The position numbers and the translations under genes were made by a program. A stretch of DNA of 64,000 bases from Microvirga solisilvae (GTDB lineage Bacteria > Pseudomonadota > Alphaproteobacteria > Rhizobiales > Beijerinckiaceae): positions 62,001-126,000 of the forward strand of contig NZ_JAKUCN010000008.1 of assembly GCF_022808595.1 (NCBI RefSeq), read 5' to 3'. Below the pieces are notes generated by a model. It was not told where the DNA came from. It saw nothing but the letters and a program-made list of their open reading frames with translations, and searched no databases. Of the stretch, positions 8,188-17,437 are shown piece by piece (within the stretch, counting starts at the first letter, position 1; every line of letters starts with the position of its first letter).

Positions 8188-8784
8188 GCGTCTATACTCG
8201 TCCTATCGCTGAGCTTGGCCCCGTACCCTTTGAGTGCGCAGGAGCCCGCTCGTCCCAAGGCGCCCGCCAAGGAAGCTCCCAAGGAAAAGCCGCCTGCGCC
8301 CAAGCCTGTCACCATCGATGACCTGTTCGACCGTCTCGGCAAGGCCGGGTCCGAGAACGAGGCCGAGGGCATCAGCAAGCTGATCGAGCGGCGCTTCGCC
8401 CGCTCCGGCTCCGACACAGCGGATCTGCTCCTCGCCCGGGCGACCCAGGCTTTCGAGGACAAGAATTACCCGCTCGCCGTCGAGCTCCTGGACCGCGTCC
8501 TCGCGCTCCAGCCGAACTGGGCGGAAGCCTGGTATCGCCGGGCGACCGTATTCTACCAGATCGACGATCCCGTGGGCGCCATGGCCGATCTCAGCCGGGC
8601 GATCAAGATCGAGCCGCGCCATTTCAATGCCTGGACCGGGCTCGGCCATATTCTCATGGCCTCCGACGACAAGGCGAGGGCGCTGCAGGCTTACCAACGT
8701 GTCCTGAAGATCAACCCGCAGGAATCGAGCGTCCAGACCATCGTGAACCGCCTGACCCCAGACGTCGACGGGCAGAGCCTCTGA
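8176..8784 (+). CDS. periplasmic tetratricopeptide-repeat protein
   Basis: A 202-residue protein with a short signal peptide (MRFFASILVLSLSLAP, cleavage probably after PLSA), a Pro/Lys/Ala-rich linker (residues 24-45) and about three TPR units from residue 80 to 190, for example NWAEAWYRRATVFYQ and FNAWTGLGHIL. TPRs bind protein partners; the partner is unknown. The start is debatable: the ATG at 8176 gives a good signal peptide but lies inside the terminator stem and lacks an SD. The next in-frame start (TTG 8215) would destroy the signal peptide. It is followed 13 bases later by a hydrolase gene. Confidence 0.8.
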   Translation: MRFFASILVLSLSLAPYPLSAQEPARPKAPAKEAPKEKPPAPKPVTIDDLFDRLGKAGSENEAEGISKLIERRFARSGSDTADLLLARATQAFEDKNYPLAVELLDRVLALQPNWAEAWYRRATVFYQIDDPVGAMADLSRAIKIEPRHFNAWTGLGHILMASDDKARALQAYQRVLKINPQESSVQTIVNRLTPDVDGQSL

Positions 8785-8797
8785 CATCCGGGCCGCG

Positions 8798-9781
8798 ATG
8801 GATCTCGTCTTAAGCCTTCTGACGGCGCTGTTCATTATTATCGTCACCGGAGCGATCTTCACCTACCTTCATGGCTGGATCATCGAGCGGCTTTACCCGC
8901 CGACCGGCCGCTTCATCGAGGTGGATGGCTGCAGGCTGCACTACCAGGACATTCAGCCTCCTACAGTCGCGCGCGGCACCATCGTGCTTCTTCATGGAGC
9001 ATCGTCCAATCTCGTCGAATCCATGCTGGGATTGGGCTCGCATCTCGCGCAGCATTACCGCGTCATCGCCTTCGATCGTCCCGGACACGGCTGGAGCGAG
9101 CGCAAGGGCGGCTTGAGCGCGGCAGAGCCGGCATATCAGGCGGCGTTGATCGCCCGCGCTTTACGCAGGCTCCATGTGCGCGATGCGGTGATCGTCGGTC
9201 ATTCCTGGTCCGGCACCATCGTTCCGCACTTCGCTCTCGATCATCGGGATGTCACAGGCGCGATCCTCGTTCTCGCGGGCATCACCACACCGTGGCCGGG
9301 AGGCTATGTGGGCTGGTACCGGCGCTTCATCGGGTCATGGGCCGGATGGTTCGTCATCCGCACGGTGGCGCTCCCGGTCACCCTGATGCTGCGGCCCTGG
9401 ATGAAAAGGAAAACCTTTTCTCCGCAGAAGGCGCCCGAGGGTATCGTGCGAAAGGGCTTCATTCCGCTCGCCTTCCGGCCTCGGACTTATGAAGCCAACA
9501 TGCAGGACTTCGCCGTCATGTACGATGCGGTTTCAAAGCAGAGTTCGCGCTACGGCGAGATTCGCATGCCGGTGATGGTTATCGCAGGAGAATGCGACGA
9601 GATCGTTTGGACGGATCTGCACAGTCGCGCCTTCGCGCATGCGGTTCCAGGTGCGGAGCTGACGATCATGCCGGGCATCGGGCACATGCCGCAATATGCG
9701 GATGGATCGCGCGTTCTTGCAGCGATCGAGGCTCTGGCCGAACGCATCGCGCCGGCCAGAGCCGAAGTGGATCAGGCCTGA
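8798..9781 (+). CDS. membrane-anchored alpha/beta hydrolase
   Basis: A 327-residue protein with an N-terminal membrane anchor (residues 3-25) followed by an alpha/beta-hydrolase fold: VLLHGASSN (oxyanion region), AFDRPGHGWSERKG, nucleophile elbow VGHSWSG, and acid/His elements in AGECDEIV and PGIGHMPQYAD. The catalytic domain probably faces one side of the inner membrane; the substrate is unknown. It lies directly after the TPR gene and may be co-transcribed with it. Its stop overlaps the convergent pyk stop by 10 bases. Confidence 0.85.
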   Translation: MDLVLSLLTALFIIIVTGAIFTYLHGWIIERLYPPTGRFIEVDGCRLHYQDIQPPTVARGTIVLLHGASSNLVESMLGLGSHLAQHYRVIAFDRPGHGWSERKGGLSAAEPAYQAALIARALRRLHVRDAVIVGHSWSGTIVPHFALDHRDVTGAILVLAGITTPWPGGYVGWYRRFIGSWAGWFVIRTVALPVTLMLRPWMKRKTFSPQKAPEGIVRKGFIPLAFRPRTYEANMQDFAVMYDAVSKQSSRYGEIRMPVMVIAGECDEIVWTDLHSRAFAHAVPGAELTIMPGIGHMPQYADGSRVLAAIEALAERIAPARAEVDQA

Positions 9782-11208
9782 GCGGCGTGCTCCTGATTGA
9801 CGAAGGCGATGCGCACCATGTTGGTGGCGCCCGGCGTGCCGAAGGGCATGCCTGCCACGATGATGATGCGGTCGCCCACATCCGAGTAACCTTCGCGCAA
9901 GGCGAACTTGCACGCGCGGAAAGCCATGTCGTCGATGTCGCTCGCATCCTTCGTGCGGATCGAGTGAACGCCCCACACGAGCGCGAGACGGCGGGCCGTA
10001 TCCTGGCTCGGCGTCAGCGCGATCACCGTGGAATTCGGACGCTCGCGCGCGATGCGGAAGGCCGTGGAGCCTGAGAAGGTCCAGGCGGCGATCGACTTGA
10101 GGTTCAGCGTGTCGGCAATCTGGTGCGCGCCGGCGGCAATCGCGTCGGAGCCGGTGGCTTCCGGCTCCGTGTTCAGCGTGCGCATGATCGACCAGTAGTT
10201 CTGGTCCTGCTCCACCTCTTCCGCGATGCGGCTCATGGTGGCCACTGCATCGACGGGATACTGGCCCGAGGCGCTTTCTGCCGAGAGCATCACCGCATCC
10301 GCGCCGTCATAGACGGCGGTCGCCACGTCGGAGACTTCCGCGCGCGTCGGCACCGGCGAGGTGATCATGGATTCGAGCATCTGGGTTGCGACGACCACAG
10401 GCTTGCCGAGGCGGCGCGCCGCGCGAACGATGCGCTTCTGGATGCCGGGCACTTTCTCGAGCGGCATTTCCACGCCGAGATCGCCGCGCGCCACCATCAC
10501 CGCGTCCGAGATTTCCATGATCTCGTCGAGGCGCGTGATTGCCTGCGGCTTCTCAAGCTTCGACATGACGAGCGCGCGGCCGCGAGCGACCTTCTTCACC
10601 TCGGCCACGTCCTCGGGACGCTGCACGAAGGAGAGCGCGATCCAGTCGACGCCCGCATCGAGAGCGGCTTCGAGATCGGAGCGATCCTTGTCCGTCATCG
10701 CCGCAACCGGAATTGTCGTGTCCGGCAGGCTCACGCCCTTGCGGTTCGAGATCTTGCCGGCGACTTCCACGGTAGTGGTGGCAGAACCCTGCTTCACGCT
10801 CTTCACGCGCAGGCGCAGCTTGCCGTCGTCGATGAGCACCGTGTGGCCTGGCTCGAGGGACGAGAGAATTTCAGGATGAGGCAGGTGAACGCGATCCTTG
10901 CCACCGGGCGTCGTATCCGCATCGAGCGTGAAGGACTGGCCGGGCTGCAGCATCGCGCCGTCGCCTTCGAAGGCGCCGACGCGCAGCTTCGGCCCCTGCA
11001 GGTCGGCGAGGATGGCGATGGGGCGCTTGAACTTCGCTTCCACCGCGCGGATCATCGCCACGCGTTCCTTCAGTTTCTCACGCGGCAGATGGCTCATGTT
11101 CAGGCGGAAGACGTCGGCACCTGCCTGAAAGAGCTTCTCCAGCATCTCCTGAGACTCGGAAGCCGGTCCGAGAGTTGCGAGAATCTTTGTGCGCCTTGAG
11201 CGTCTCAT
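9772..11208 (-). CDS. pyk: pyruvate kinase
   Basis: A 478-residue glycolytic enzyme that converts PEP and ADP to pyruvate and ATP. The N-terminus (RRTKILATLGPAS), the RLNMSH motif, the ADLQGPKLRVG block, the catalytic MSKLEKPQAI segment and the Mg/ADP-binding VMVARGDLGVEMP motif are all present, as is the C-terminal effector domain. Length is normal. The ATG overlaps the stop of the upstream DUF1036 gene by 4 bases (ATGA), so the two are translationally coupled. Confidence 0.97.
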   Translation of the reverse strand: MRRSRRTKILATLGPASESQEMLEKLFQAGADVFRLNMSHLPREKLKERVAMIRAVEAKFKRPIAILADLQGPKLRVGAFEGDGAMLQPGQSFTLDADTTPGGKDRVHLPHPEILSSLEPGHTVLIDDGKLRLRVKSVKQGSATTTVEVAGKISNRKGVSLPDTTIPVAAMTDKDRSDLEAALDAGVDWIALSFVQRPEDVAEVKKVARGRALVMSKLEKPQAITRLDEIMEISDAVMVARGDLGVEMPLEKVPGIQKRIVRAARRLGKPVVVATQMLESMITSPVPTRAEVSDVATAVYDGADAVMLSAESASGQYPVDAVATMSRIAEEVEQDQNYWSIMRTLNTEPEATGSDAIAAGAHQIADTLNLKSIAAWTFSGSTAFRIARERPNSTVIALTPSQDTARRLALVWGVHSIRTKDASDIDDMAFRACKFALREGYSDVGDRIIIVAGMPFGTPGATNMVRIAFVNQEHAAQA

Positions 11209-11669
11209 GGTTGTAGTCCCCCACGGTTCGTGTCTGTGAGCTGAATAGTCCAGCTCTTCTGTTCTCCGGTATCGACTTCAAAGAAGCCGCTGCGATCAAA
11301 GCCTCTGGCGAGGCAATCTTCGGTGCCGCGGATCGTGAACTCCCGCTCGCGGGTGCACATGAAGGAGCGTCCGCTCCATTCGCCGCCCCGGTCGTAGTCG
11401 ATCGCGTAAATGTAATAGAAGCGGCCGCCGAGCTGCCCCTTGAGCAGGGTCTCGCAGCCGCGCGCAGTGAGGTTCCACCAGCCTTCCGTGACCCAGCCCT
11501 GCGCATCGCGATAGCCGATGGCGATGCCGACGCGGCTCGGGGTCATGTTGCACAGACGCAGGTCCGCGCGCGCGGGCGTCGCGGCCAGGAAAAGGCCGCC
11601 GAACAGGAAAGCCGCCAAAGCAAGGCTTTTCTGCCAGCGCAAAGCCGATGTGAGGAAAGGGGCCTTCAT
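11205..11669 (-). CDS. DUF1036 secreted protein
   Basis: A 154-residue protein with a signal peptide (about residues 1-36, ending ARA) followed by a DUF1036 domain that begins DLRLCNMTPSRVGIAIGYRD and contains WVTEGWWNL and three further cysteines. The family is of unknown function and is typically found as the gene upstream of pyk in Rhizobiales, as here. It may be a small envelope protein; any link to glycolysis is only positional. Confidence 0.9.
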   Translation of the reverse strand: MKAPFLTSALRWQKSLALAAFLFGGLFLAATPARADLRLCNMTPSRVGIAIGYRDAQGWVTEGWWNLTARGCETLLKGQLGGRFYYIYAIDYDRGGEWSGRSFMCTREREFTIRGTEDCLARGFDRSGFFEVDTGEQKSWTIQLTDTNRGGLQP

Positions 11670-11871
11670 GGATTCGGTTCGGTCAATAGGTCAGGAATGA
11701 AATCGCACAATGCTTCGAGAATGATGTCGATTCCTTGTCGGTCAGAAGACGAGGCGCATCAAGACAAAATCCGCACCGGCGAGACATTTAGCCTGCTAAA
11801 AATTTTCGTCCTGTCACCTGCAGGAGCCAAAAGGGGCTCTTTCCTCCTCGTTTGAAGAGGAAATCGCGGAC

Positions 11872-12795
11872 TCAAGTCTGTGGGCGTGCCACCCAAATTC
11901 CCAACAGAATCAAGGCGCCGCCCAGGGATTGGACCAGGGTGAGCGGCTCGCCCAGGATCGCCCAGCCGAAGACCGCGGCGGCCACGGCCTCGAGAAAGAT
12001 CACGAGGGACGAGAACACGGCAGGCAGGCTGCCCAGGGCAATGGAGAGCAGGCCCTGGCCACCGGCGTGGCTGACATAGGACATGGCGAACAGAGCGGCT
12101 GTCCCCTGCCAGGTCTGGGGCATCAGGCGGCTTTCGAAGATCAGCGTGAACGCGAGAAGGCAGACGGATGTGATGAGGCTCGCCTCGAAGGTCACCCGTG
12201 CCGCGCCTGCGGTCTGACGCGCCTTGCTGGCCATGATGAAGTAAAGGCCGAAGAAGAAGGCCGTGGCGAGGCCGTAGAAGTCGCCGGCCAAGCGGGTCGG
12301 ATCGGTCCGCATGCTCTGGCCGATCAAGGCCGCTCCGCCGAGAAGGCAAAGCCCCAAGCCGATGAAGGTGCCGCGCGACACTTTCTGGCGCAGCACGAGC
12401 CACACCACCAGCACCACGAAAAGCGGGGCCATGGTGGCGAAGAAGGTGGCGTTGGCGACCGTCGTGTTGAGGATGGCGAGATGCCAGAACAGGAGATCGC
12501 CCGTGAAGACGAGACCGGCCAAGATTGCTGCTTTCGAGAACGGGATTCGCGGCGCGCCCTTGGGCGCCTTCCGCTCCTCGATCCGCATCCAAGCATAGAG
12601 CAGCGGCAGGCAGAGCGTGACGCGCCAGAAGGCGCTGGCGAAGGGTCCCACATCGGCGGGCGCTCCGTCCATGCTGGAGGAGGCGAAGCGCACGAAGATC
12701 GGCGAGATGCCCATGGCCACCGCGCCGAGGCACAGGGCTGCGAAAGCGGTGGCAAACCCTGGCTTGAGGGCAGCAGATGTGGATGTGGCGGACAT
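11872..12795 (-). CDS. DMT-superfamily permease (EamA)
   Basis: A 307-residue inner-membrane protein with ten hydrophobic helices arranged as two EamA repeats (residues about 18-150 and 165-300). Features include AVAMGISPIFVRFAS in helix 1, FYGLATAFFFGLYF opening the second repeat and GWAILGEPLTLVQSLGGALI near the end. Such carriers export amino acids or metabolites; the substrate is unknown. It lies on the minus strand, between the pyk unit and the plus-strand FGase-DUF1244-gapR unit. Confidence 0.9.
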   Translation of the reverse strand: MSATSTSAALKPGFATAFAALCLGAVAMGISPIFVRFASSSMDGAPADVGPFASAFWRVTLCLPLLYAWMRIEERKAPKGAPRIPFSKAAILAGLVFTGDLLFWHLAILNTTVANATFFATMAPLFVVLVVWLVLRQKVSRGTFIGLGLCLLGGAALIGQSMRTDPTRLAGDFYGLATAFFFGLYFIMASKARQTAGAARVTFEASLITSVCLLAFTLIFESRLMPQTWQGTAALFAMSYVSHAGGQGLLSIALGSLPAVFSSLVIFLEAVAAAVFGWAILGEPLTLVQSLGGALILLGIWVARPQT

Positions 12796-12903
12796 CTTGT
12801 CTTTCGTGAGGATGTTGCGCGGAACGTCGCGTTGTCACGGATCGGGGCGCAGGGTAAGGATTTTCCTCCACCGATCAACGCCTTGTTTCATAAGCCTCCC
12901 GCC

Positions 12904-13737
12904 ATGTCCGCCTCTGCCGCGCTCAAGAGCGCCGAGCCCGCCCTTGAGCCCCATCCCGTCGAGATCGTCGAAGGCGCTCTCGAATCCGGTCTTCTCATCC
13001 TCTGCGATCACGCTTCCAACGCCGTGCCGCCCGACCTGGGCGATCTCGGCCTGCCGGAAACCGAGTTCCAGCGCCACATCGCCTATGACATCGGAGCGGC
13101 GGCGGTGACCCGCTCGCTCGCCCGCCGCCTGAACGCGCCGGCGATCCTCACGCAGTTCTCTCGCCTCATCATCGATCCCAACCGGGGGCGGGACGATCCG
13201 ACCCTGGTGATGCGCCTCTCCGACGGCGCGGTGGTGCCGGGCAACGCCAAAGTGGACGAGGCGGAGGTTCAGCGCCGCATCGAGCGCTTCTACGACCCCT
13301 ATGACGCCGCGATTTCCACAGCCATCCACAGGGCGATTGCCGCAGGTCACCCTCCCGCCATCGTGACGGTTCACAGCTACACGCCGGTCTGGCGTGGATG
13401 GCCGCGTCCCTGGCATGTGGGTATCCTCTGGGATGCGGATGACCGCTATGCCAAGCCGCTGCTCGAGGGCCTGATGACGGAAGAAGGACTCGTGGTCGGC
13501 GACAACGAGCCTTATGATGGCGCGCTTGCGGGCGACACGGTCGACCGGCACGCCACGATCCGCGGTCTCGCTAATGCGCTGATCGAGATCCGGCAGGATC
13601 TGATCGCGTCCGACGAAGGCGCGGAGGAATGGGCCGAGCGCTTCGCGCGTCTTCTCAAACCCCTTGCGGCACAAGGAGATTTGAGAAAGCCGGCAATCTT
13701 CGGCACGCGCACTCGCGAACGTTTGCGCCAGCAGTAA
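12904..13737 (+). CDS. N-formylglutamate amidohydrolase (paralogue 2)
   Basis: A 277-residue FGase-family hydrolase. Motifs include CDHASNAVP near residue 36, HIAYDIGAAAVTRSLARRL, SRLIIDPNRG, VTVHSYTPVW and GDNEPYDG. The start is the ATG at 12904 although no strong SD is seen; upstream sequence in frame is antisense to the permease and was excluded. It differs clearly from paralogue 1 at 6.3-7.2 kb. It begins a plus-strand run with DUF1244 and gapR, an order seen in other Rhizobiales. The substrate is predicted from family only. Confidence 0.88.
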   Translation: MSASAALKSAEPALEPHPVEIVEGALESGLLILCDHASNAVPPDLGDLGLPETEFQRHIAYDIGAAAVTRSLARRLNAPAILTQFSRLIIDPNRGRDDPTLVMRLSDGAVVPGNAKVDEAEVQRRIERFYDPYDAAISTAIHRAIAAGHPPAIVTVHSYTPVWRGWPRPWHVGILWDADDRYAKPLLEGLMTEEGLVVGDNEPYDGALAGDTVDRHATIRGLANALIEIRQDLIASDEGAEEWAERFARLLKPLAAQGDLRKPAIFGTRTRERLRQQ

Positions 13738-13754
13738 AGGGGAGGGCTGTTCTG

Positions 13755-14060
13755 ATGAAGGATCTCGATGCGGCAACCCGCACGGAGCTCGAAGCGGCAG
13801 CTTTCCGCAGGCTTCTGGAGCACCTGCGCGAACGTACCGACGTGCAGAATATCGACCTCATGAACCTTGCGGGCTTTTGCCGCAACTGCCTGTCGAATTG
13901 GCTGAAAGACGCTGCGGATGCCAAGGGCGTGGCGCTCTCCAAGGATGAAAGCCGGGAATACGTTTACGGGATGCCGTACGACGAATGGAAGGACCGCCAC
14001 CAGAAAGAGGCGTCCCCCGCCCAAATGAAGAGTTTTGAGGAATCGAAGCCGTCGCATTAA
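13755..14060 (+). CDS. DUF1244 family protein
   Basis: A 101-residue cytoplasmic protein with the DUF1244 signature: AAAFRRLLEHLRERTDVQNIDLM then GFCRNCLSNW and a C-terminal YGMPYDEWK segment. Structural-genomics members of the family exist, but no function is assigned. The two cysteines in CRNC might bind metal or react as thiols; this is speculation. GGAGGG lies 8 bases before the ATG at 13755. It follows the FGase gene by 17 bases and precedes gapR. Confidence 0.92.
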   Translation: MKDLDAATRTELEAAAFRRLLEHLRERTDVQNIDLMNLAGFCRNCLSNWLKDAADAKGVALSKDESREYVYGMPYDEWKDRHQKEASPAQMKSFEESKPSH

Positions 14061-14123
14061 AAGGGCTTCAACCAAATCGAGAGTAACACTGGCTTCAACG
14101 CCATCAATCAAAAGGGGCTCATC

Positions 14124-14381
14124 ATGGATGACGCAGCTTTCAACACCGAATCCGTCGCCGCCGACCAGCTGAAGGCCTTCATCGAGCGCATCGAGCGTCT
14201 CGAGGAGGAAAAGGCCGGTATCGCCGGAGATATCAAGGACGTCTATGCCGAGGCCAAGGGCAACGGTTTCGACACCAAGGTCCTGCGCAAGATCGTCTCC
14301 CTGCGTAAGCGCGACTACGCCGAGCGCCAGGAAGAGGAAGCGATCCTCGAGCTCTACATGCAGGCTCTCGGCATGGCCTAG
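14124..14381 (+). CDS. gapR: nucleoid-associated protein GapR (DUF2312)
   Basis: An 85-residue alpha-helical protein of the UPF0335/DUF2312 family. The core [20 protein letters not shown] coiled coil and the basic [19 protein letters not shown] region correspond to GapR of Caulobacter, a dimeric/tetrameric clamp that binds overtwisted DNA ahead of polymerases and stimulates topoisomerases. It is an essential or near-essential factor of alphaproteobacterial chromosome replication. It ends just before a bidirectional terminator. Confidence 0.94.
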   Translation: MDDAAFNTESVAADQLKAFIERIERLEEEKAGIAGDIKDVYAEAKGNGFDTKVLRKIVSLRKRDYAERQEEEAILELYMQALGMA

Positions 14382-14409
14382 AAGCTGGTGCGGCCTTTAC
14401 GGGTATTTG

Positions 14410-14437
14410 AAAAGCGGGGCCTCGACCCCGCTTTTTC
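14410..14437. terminator. bidirectional intrinsic terminator between gapR and coxE
   Basis: The stem AAAAGCGGGG / CCCCGCTTTTT with loop CCTCGA has T or A runs on both sides, so it can stop the gapR transcript and the convergent cox operon. Confidence 0.9.
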
Positions 14438-15636
14438 TATGCCCTGCGCAGCCACTCGCGTGGATCGCTGAGCCGGTTCGACTCACCGGACAAAGCCCGG
14501 CAGAGCTGCTCCATCGATGCCATGTTGTGAATGGGGCGGAATTCATCGACATGAGGCAGCATCGCCTTGATGCCGGAAGCCCGCGCCTCGAAAGCGTCGA
14601 AACGCAGCAGCGGGTTCAGCCATACTAGGCGACGGCAGGAGCGCCTGAGACGGTCCATCTCGAAGGTCAGCTCTTTCGTGACCTCCCGTTCGAGCCCGTC
14701 CGTGAACAGAAGAACGATGGCGCCCTGGCCGAGAACGCGGCGGGACCAGTGACGATTGAAGTCATGCAGCGCATGGGCGATCCGCGTTCCTCCCTCCCAA
14801 TCCTGCACGCGCTTCGACGCGCGGGCGAGAGCATCATCCGGATCGCGGCTCGTCAGCTCGCGGCTGATATTGGTGAGACGCGTGGCGAAGACGAAGGAGT
14901 GAACGCGCCGCCTTTTCTCCGCGATGGCATGGAGAAAATGCAGAAAGAGTTTCGAGTACTCCGCCATGGAGCCCGAAATGTCGATGAGCGCCACCACCGG
15001 CGCATGACGGACAGCGGGAGAGCGATAGGCGAGATCGATGACCGCGCCGCCGCCGCGTAGCGAGCGCCGGAATGTCTTACGCGGATCGATCCGTCGGCCT
15101 CGCGGATCGGGCAGGAAACGACGCGTGGTCACCTCGTCCTCAGGCAAGGACATGGCGGCGACGAGGTGCTTGGCCGTTGCGATTTCAGCAGCCGACATCT
15201 GCGCGAAATCCTTCGTCTTCAGAATCTCACGATCCGAGACGGTAAGGCGGGCGGAGAATTCGGTTTTCTCGACCGGATCCGGTTTCTCCTGTCGGGGTGT
15301 GGCCAAGGCTTCTGCCACACGCAGCGCACCCGCCTGCGGTTTCTTCTCCTCCTGCCCGCCGGGTGCGAGAGGCGACATCTGCGCGATAAGCTTTTCGATC
15401 AGCCCGCGCCGACGCCAGAAAATCCTGAAGGCCTGATCGAAGAGAATGCTGTGCTCATGCCGTTTCACGAAGACGGCATGAAGCGTCCAATAGAAATCAT
15501 CACGCGTTCCGATCCGCGCTGCATCGACGGCTGCGAGCGCATCGAGAACCGCGCCGGGGCCGACGGGCAGGCCCGCATGGCGCAAGGCTCGCGCGAAGTA
15601 GGCGATGTTATCCGCAAGGCGGCCTTCGCCGGTCAC
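14437..15636 (-). CDS. coxE: VWA-domain protein CoxE
   Basis: A 399-residue protein of the CoxE/VWA family. After an N-terminal helical region (ADNIAYFARALRHAGLPVG) comes a von Willebrand A domain with the MIDAS motif DISGSM and a TDGLER block. In Oligotropha CoxE works with the MoxR-type ATPase CoxD in assembly of the [CuSMoO2] centre; in form II clusters the pair probably serves Mo-hydroxylase maturation. The start is GTG 15636, with GAGGA 7 bases upstream, and overlaps the coxD stop as GTGA. Reading further upstream in this frame is antisense-like sequence inside coxD. Confidence 0.9.
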   Translation of the reverse strand: MTGEGRLADNIAYFARALRHAGLPVGPGAVLDALAAVDAARIGTRDDFYWTLHAVFVKRHEHSILFDQAFRIFWRRRGLIEKLIAQMSPLAPGGQEEKKPQAGALRVAEALATPRQEKPDPVEKTEFSARLTVSDREILKTKDFAQMSAAEIATAKHLVAAMSLPEDEVTTRRFLPDPRGRRIDPRKTFRRSLRGGGAVIDLAYRSPAVRHAPVVALIDISGSMAEYSKLFLHFLHAIAEKRRRVHSFVFATRLTNISRELTSRDPDDALARASKRVQDWEGGTRIAHALHDFNRHWSRRVLGQGAIVLLFTDGLEREVTKELTFEMDRLRRSCRRLVWLNPLLRFDAFEARASGIKAMLPHVDEFRPIHNMASMEQLCRALSGESNRLSDPREWLRRA

Positions 15637-16547
15637 CCCGCTGTCCTCAACGCGTCCTGAATCCGGTCGAGCATGTCCTTCGCCCGGCTGCCCTGCATTT
15701 TCTGAATGTCGTCCTGATATTTCAGAAGAACGCCGAGTGTGTCGGAGACCAAAGCCGGATCGAGCGCGACCGCATCGAGCTCCACGAGGGCCGAGGCCCA
15801 ATCCAGAGTTTCGGCGACGCCGGGAGCCTTGAACAGGTCTTCCTTGCGAATTGCCTGAACGAAAGCGACAATCTCCTGCGACAGCCGCTCCGGCATTGTC
15901 GGCGCGCGGCTTCTCAGGATGGCGAACTCCCGTTCCGCATCCGGGTAATCGACCCAATGATAGAGACAGCGGCGCTTCAACGCGTCGTGAATCTCACGCG
16001 TGCGGTTCGAGGTAATGATGACGATGGGTGGATGCTCGGCGGTGATGGTGCCGAGTTCCGGAATCGTGATCTGAAAATCGGACAGCACTTCGAGAAGAAA
16101 AGCCTCGAACGCCTCGTCGGTGCGGTCGAGCTCGTCGATGAGCAGAACCGGCGCTCCCGCCGTATCGGGTTCGAGGGCCTGCAGGAGCGGCCGCTTCACC
16201 AGATAGCGCTGCGAGAAGAGATCACTCTCCAGCGTATCGCGATCCACAGTTCCACCGGCTTCGGCAAGCCGGATGGCCATCATCTGTCCGGCATAGTTCC
16301 ACTCGTAGACGGCCGAGGCGACATCGAGCCCTTCATAGCATTGCAGGCGGATGAGGCGTCGTCCGAGCCCCGCCGACAGCACCTTCGCGATCTCCGTCTT
16401 GCCGACACCAGCCTCACCTTCGAGGAAAAGCGGACGCCCGAGCTTCAGGGCGAGAAAAAGTACCGTCGCAAGCGGACGGTCGGCGACATAGCCTGTATCT
16501 TTCAGCAGAGCCAATGTCTCGTCGATGGAACCGGGTTGTTCAGCCAC
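15633..16547 (-). CDS. coxD: MoxR-family AAA+ ATPase CoxD
   Basis: A 304-residue MoxR AAA+ ATPase. It has Walker A GEAGVGKTE near residue 44, Walker B LLIDELDRTDE, a sensor segment IVIITSNRTREIHDALKRR and the C-terminal lid. The CoxD branch is an ATP-dependent chaperone for the Mo-hydroxylase active site and acts with the VWA partner encoded next to it. It starts at a GTG and lies 73 bases downstream of coxM; transcription is probably from the coxS side. Confidence 0.92.
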   Translation of the reverse strand: MAEQPGSIDETLALLKDTGYVADRPLATVLFLALKLGRPLFLEGEAGVGKTEIAKVLSAGLGRRLIRLQCYEGLDVASAVYEWNYAGQMMAIRLAEAGGTVDRDTLESDLFSQRYLVKRPLLQALEPDTAGAPVLLIDELDRTDEAFEAFLLEVLSDFQITIPELGTITAEHPPIVIITSNRTREIHDALKRRCLYHWVDYPDAEREFAILRSRAPTMPERLSQEIVAFVQAIRKEDLFKAPGVAETLDWASALVELDAVALDPALVSDTLGVLLKYQDDIQKMQGSRAKDMLDRIQDALRTAG

Positions 16548-16620
16548 GGATTCGGCTGCTCCTCAAGAATATGATGCCCGGGCAAGGCCGGGCATCGTTC
16601 GATGATCTTCCGTCGTGCGC

Positions 16621-17424
16621 TCAGCCCAGCGTGGCGGCCTGCACAGCCCGGCGGGCCATGACGCCGACGAGATGCGCGCGGTAGGCGGCATCCGCATGAA
16701 TGTCGCCGTTCATCTCGTCTTCCGCGACCGAGATGCCGTTCAGCGCATCGGCGGCGAAGTTTCGGGAAAGCGCATCCTCCATCTCCGCCACGCGGAATAC
16801 GCCGTTGGAGCCTGCACCTGTCACGGCGACGCGCACGCCGTCCGTGTGTTTCGCCACGAACACGCCGACCAGTGCATAGCGCGAAGCCGGGTGGCGGAAC
16901 TTGGCATAGGCGGCTTGTGATGGAATCGGGAACGAGACCTGCGTGATGATCTCGCCCTCGTCCAAAGCCGTGGTGAAGATGCCCTGGAAGAAATCGTCCG
17001 CTGCGATCTTGCGCCTGTCGGTGACGATCGTCGCGTTCAGGGCGAGGCAGGCCGCCGGATAATCCGCGGAAGGATCGTTGTTGGCAATCGAGCCGCCGAT
17101 CGTGCCGCGGTGGCGAACATGAGGATCGCCTACGAGCTCGGTCATTTCGACGAGGGCCGGGATCGCATCACGGACTTCGGCTGAGTTCAAGACCTCGACA
17201 TATCTGGTCATGGCGCCGATCGTGAGCGTGTCGCCGGATCTCGTGATCCCACGCAGTTCGGCGATCTGACCGAGATCGATCAGGTTGGCGGGTCCTGCAA
17301 GCCGCATCTTCATGGTTGGCAGCAGGGTGTGTCCGCCGGCAATGAACTTCATGTCATCTGCTTGGCCAGCGAGTTTGGCTGCCTCGCTCACGCTCGTCGG
17401 GCGGTGATATTCGAAAGCGTACAT
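16621..17424 (-). CDS. coxM: Mo-hydroxylase FAD subunit (CoxM-type, medium chain)
   Basis: A 267-residue FAD-binding subunit of the xanthine-oxidase/CO-dehydrogenase family. The FAD motifs are the [10 protein letters not shown] loop near residue 29 and [16 protein letters not shown] near residue 108, both typical of CoxM. It passes electrons from the 2Fe-2S subunit to the quinone pool or another acceptor. The start is ATG 17424 with GGGAGGA just upstream; the in-frame extension to 17574 is inside coxL and lacks homology. The stop of coxL lies 13 bases upstream. Confidence 0.93.
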   Translation of the reverse strand: MYAFEYHRPTSVSEAAKLAGQADDMKFIAGGHTLLPTMKMRLAGPANLIDLGQIAELRGITRSGDTLTIGAMTRYVEVLNSAEVRDAIPALVEMTELVGDPHVRHRGTIGGSIANNDPSADYPAACLALNATIVTDRRKIAADDFFQGIFTTALDEGEIITQVSFPIPSQAAYAKFRHPASRYALVGVFVAKHTDGVRVAVTGAGSNGVFRVAEMEDALSRNFAADALNGISVAEDEMNGDIHADAAYRAHLVGVMARRAVQAATLG

Positions 17425-17437
17425 TGAGCGTCCTCCC

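Noticed and set aside
11929..12903. Long plus-strand frame antisense to the DMT permease, continuous with the FGase gene
   Set aside because: Its translation is charged and low-complexity, typical of a shadow of a high-GC gene; the homology begins at ATG 12904.
14437..15957. 506-residue version of CoxE
   Set aside because: The first 107 residues are out-of-frame coxD sequence; GTG 15636 has an SD and gives the normal family length.
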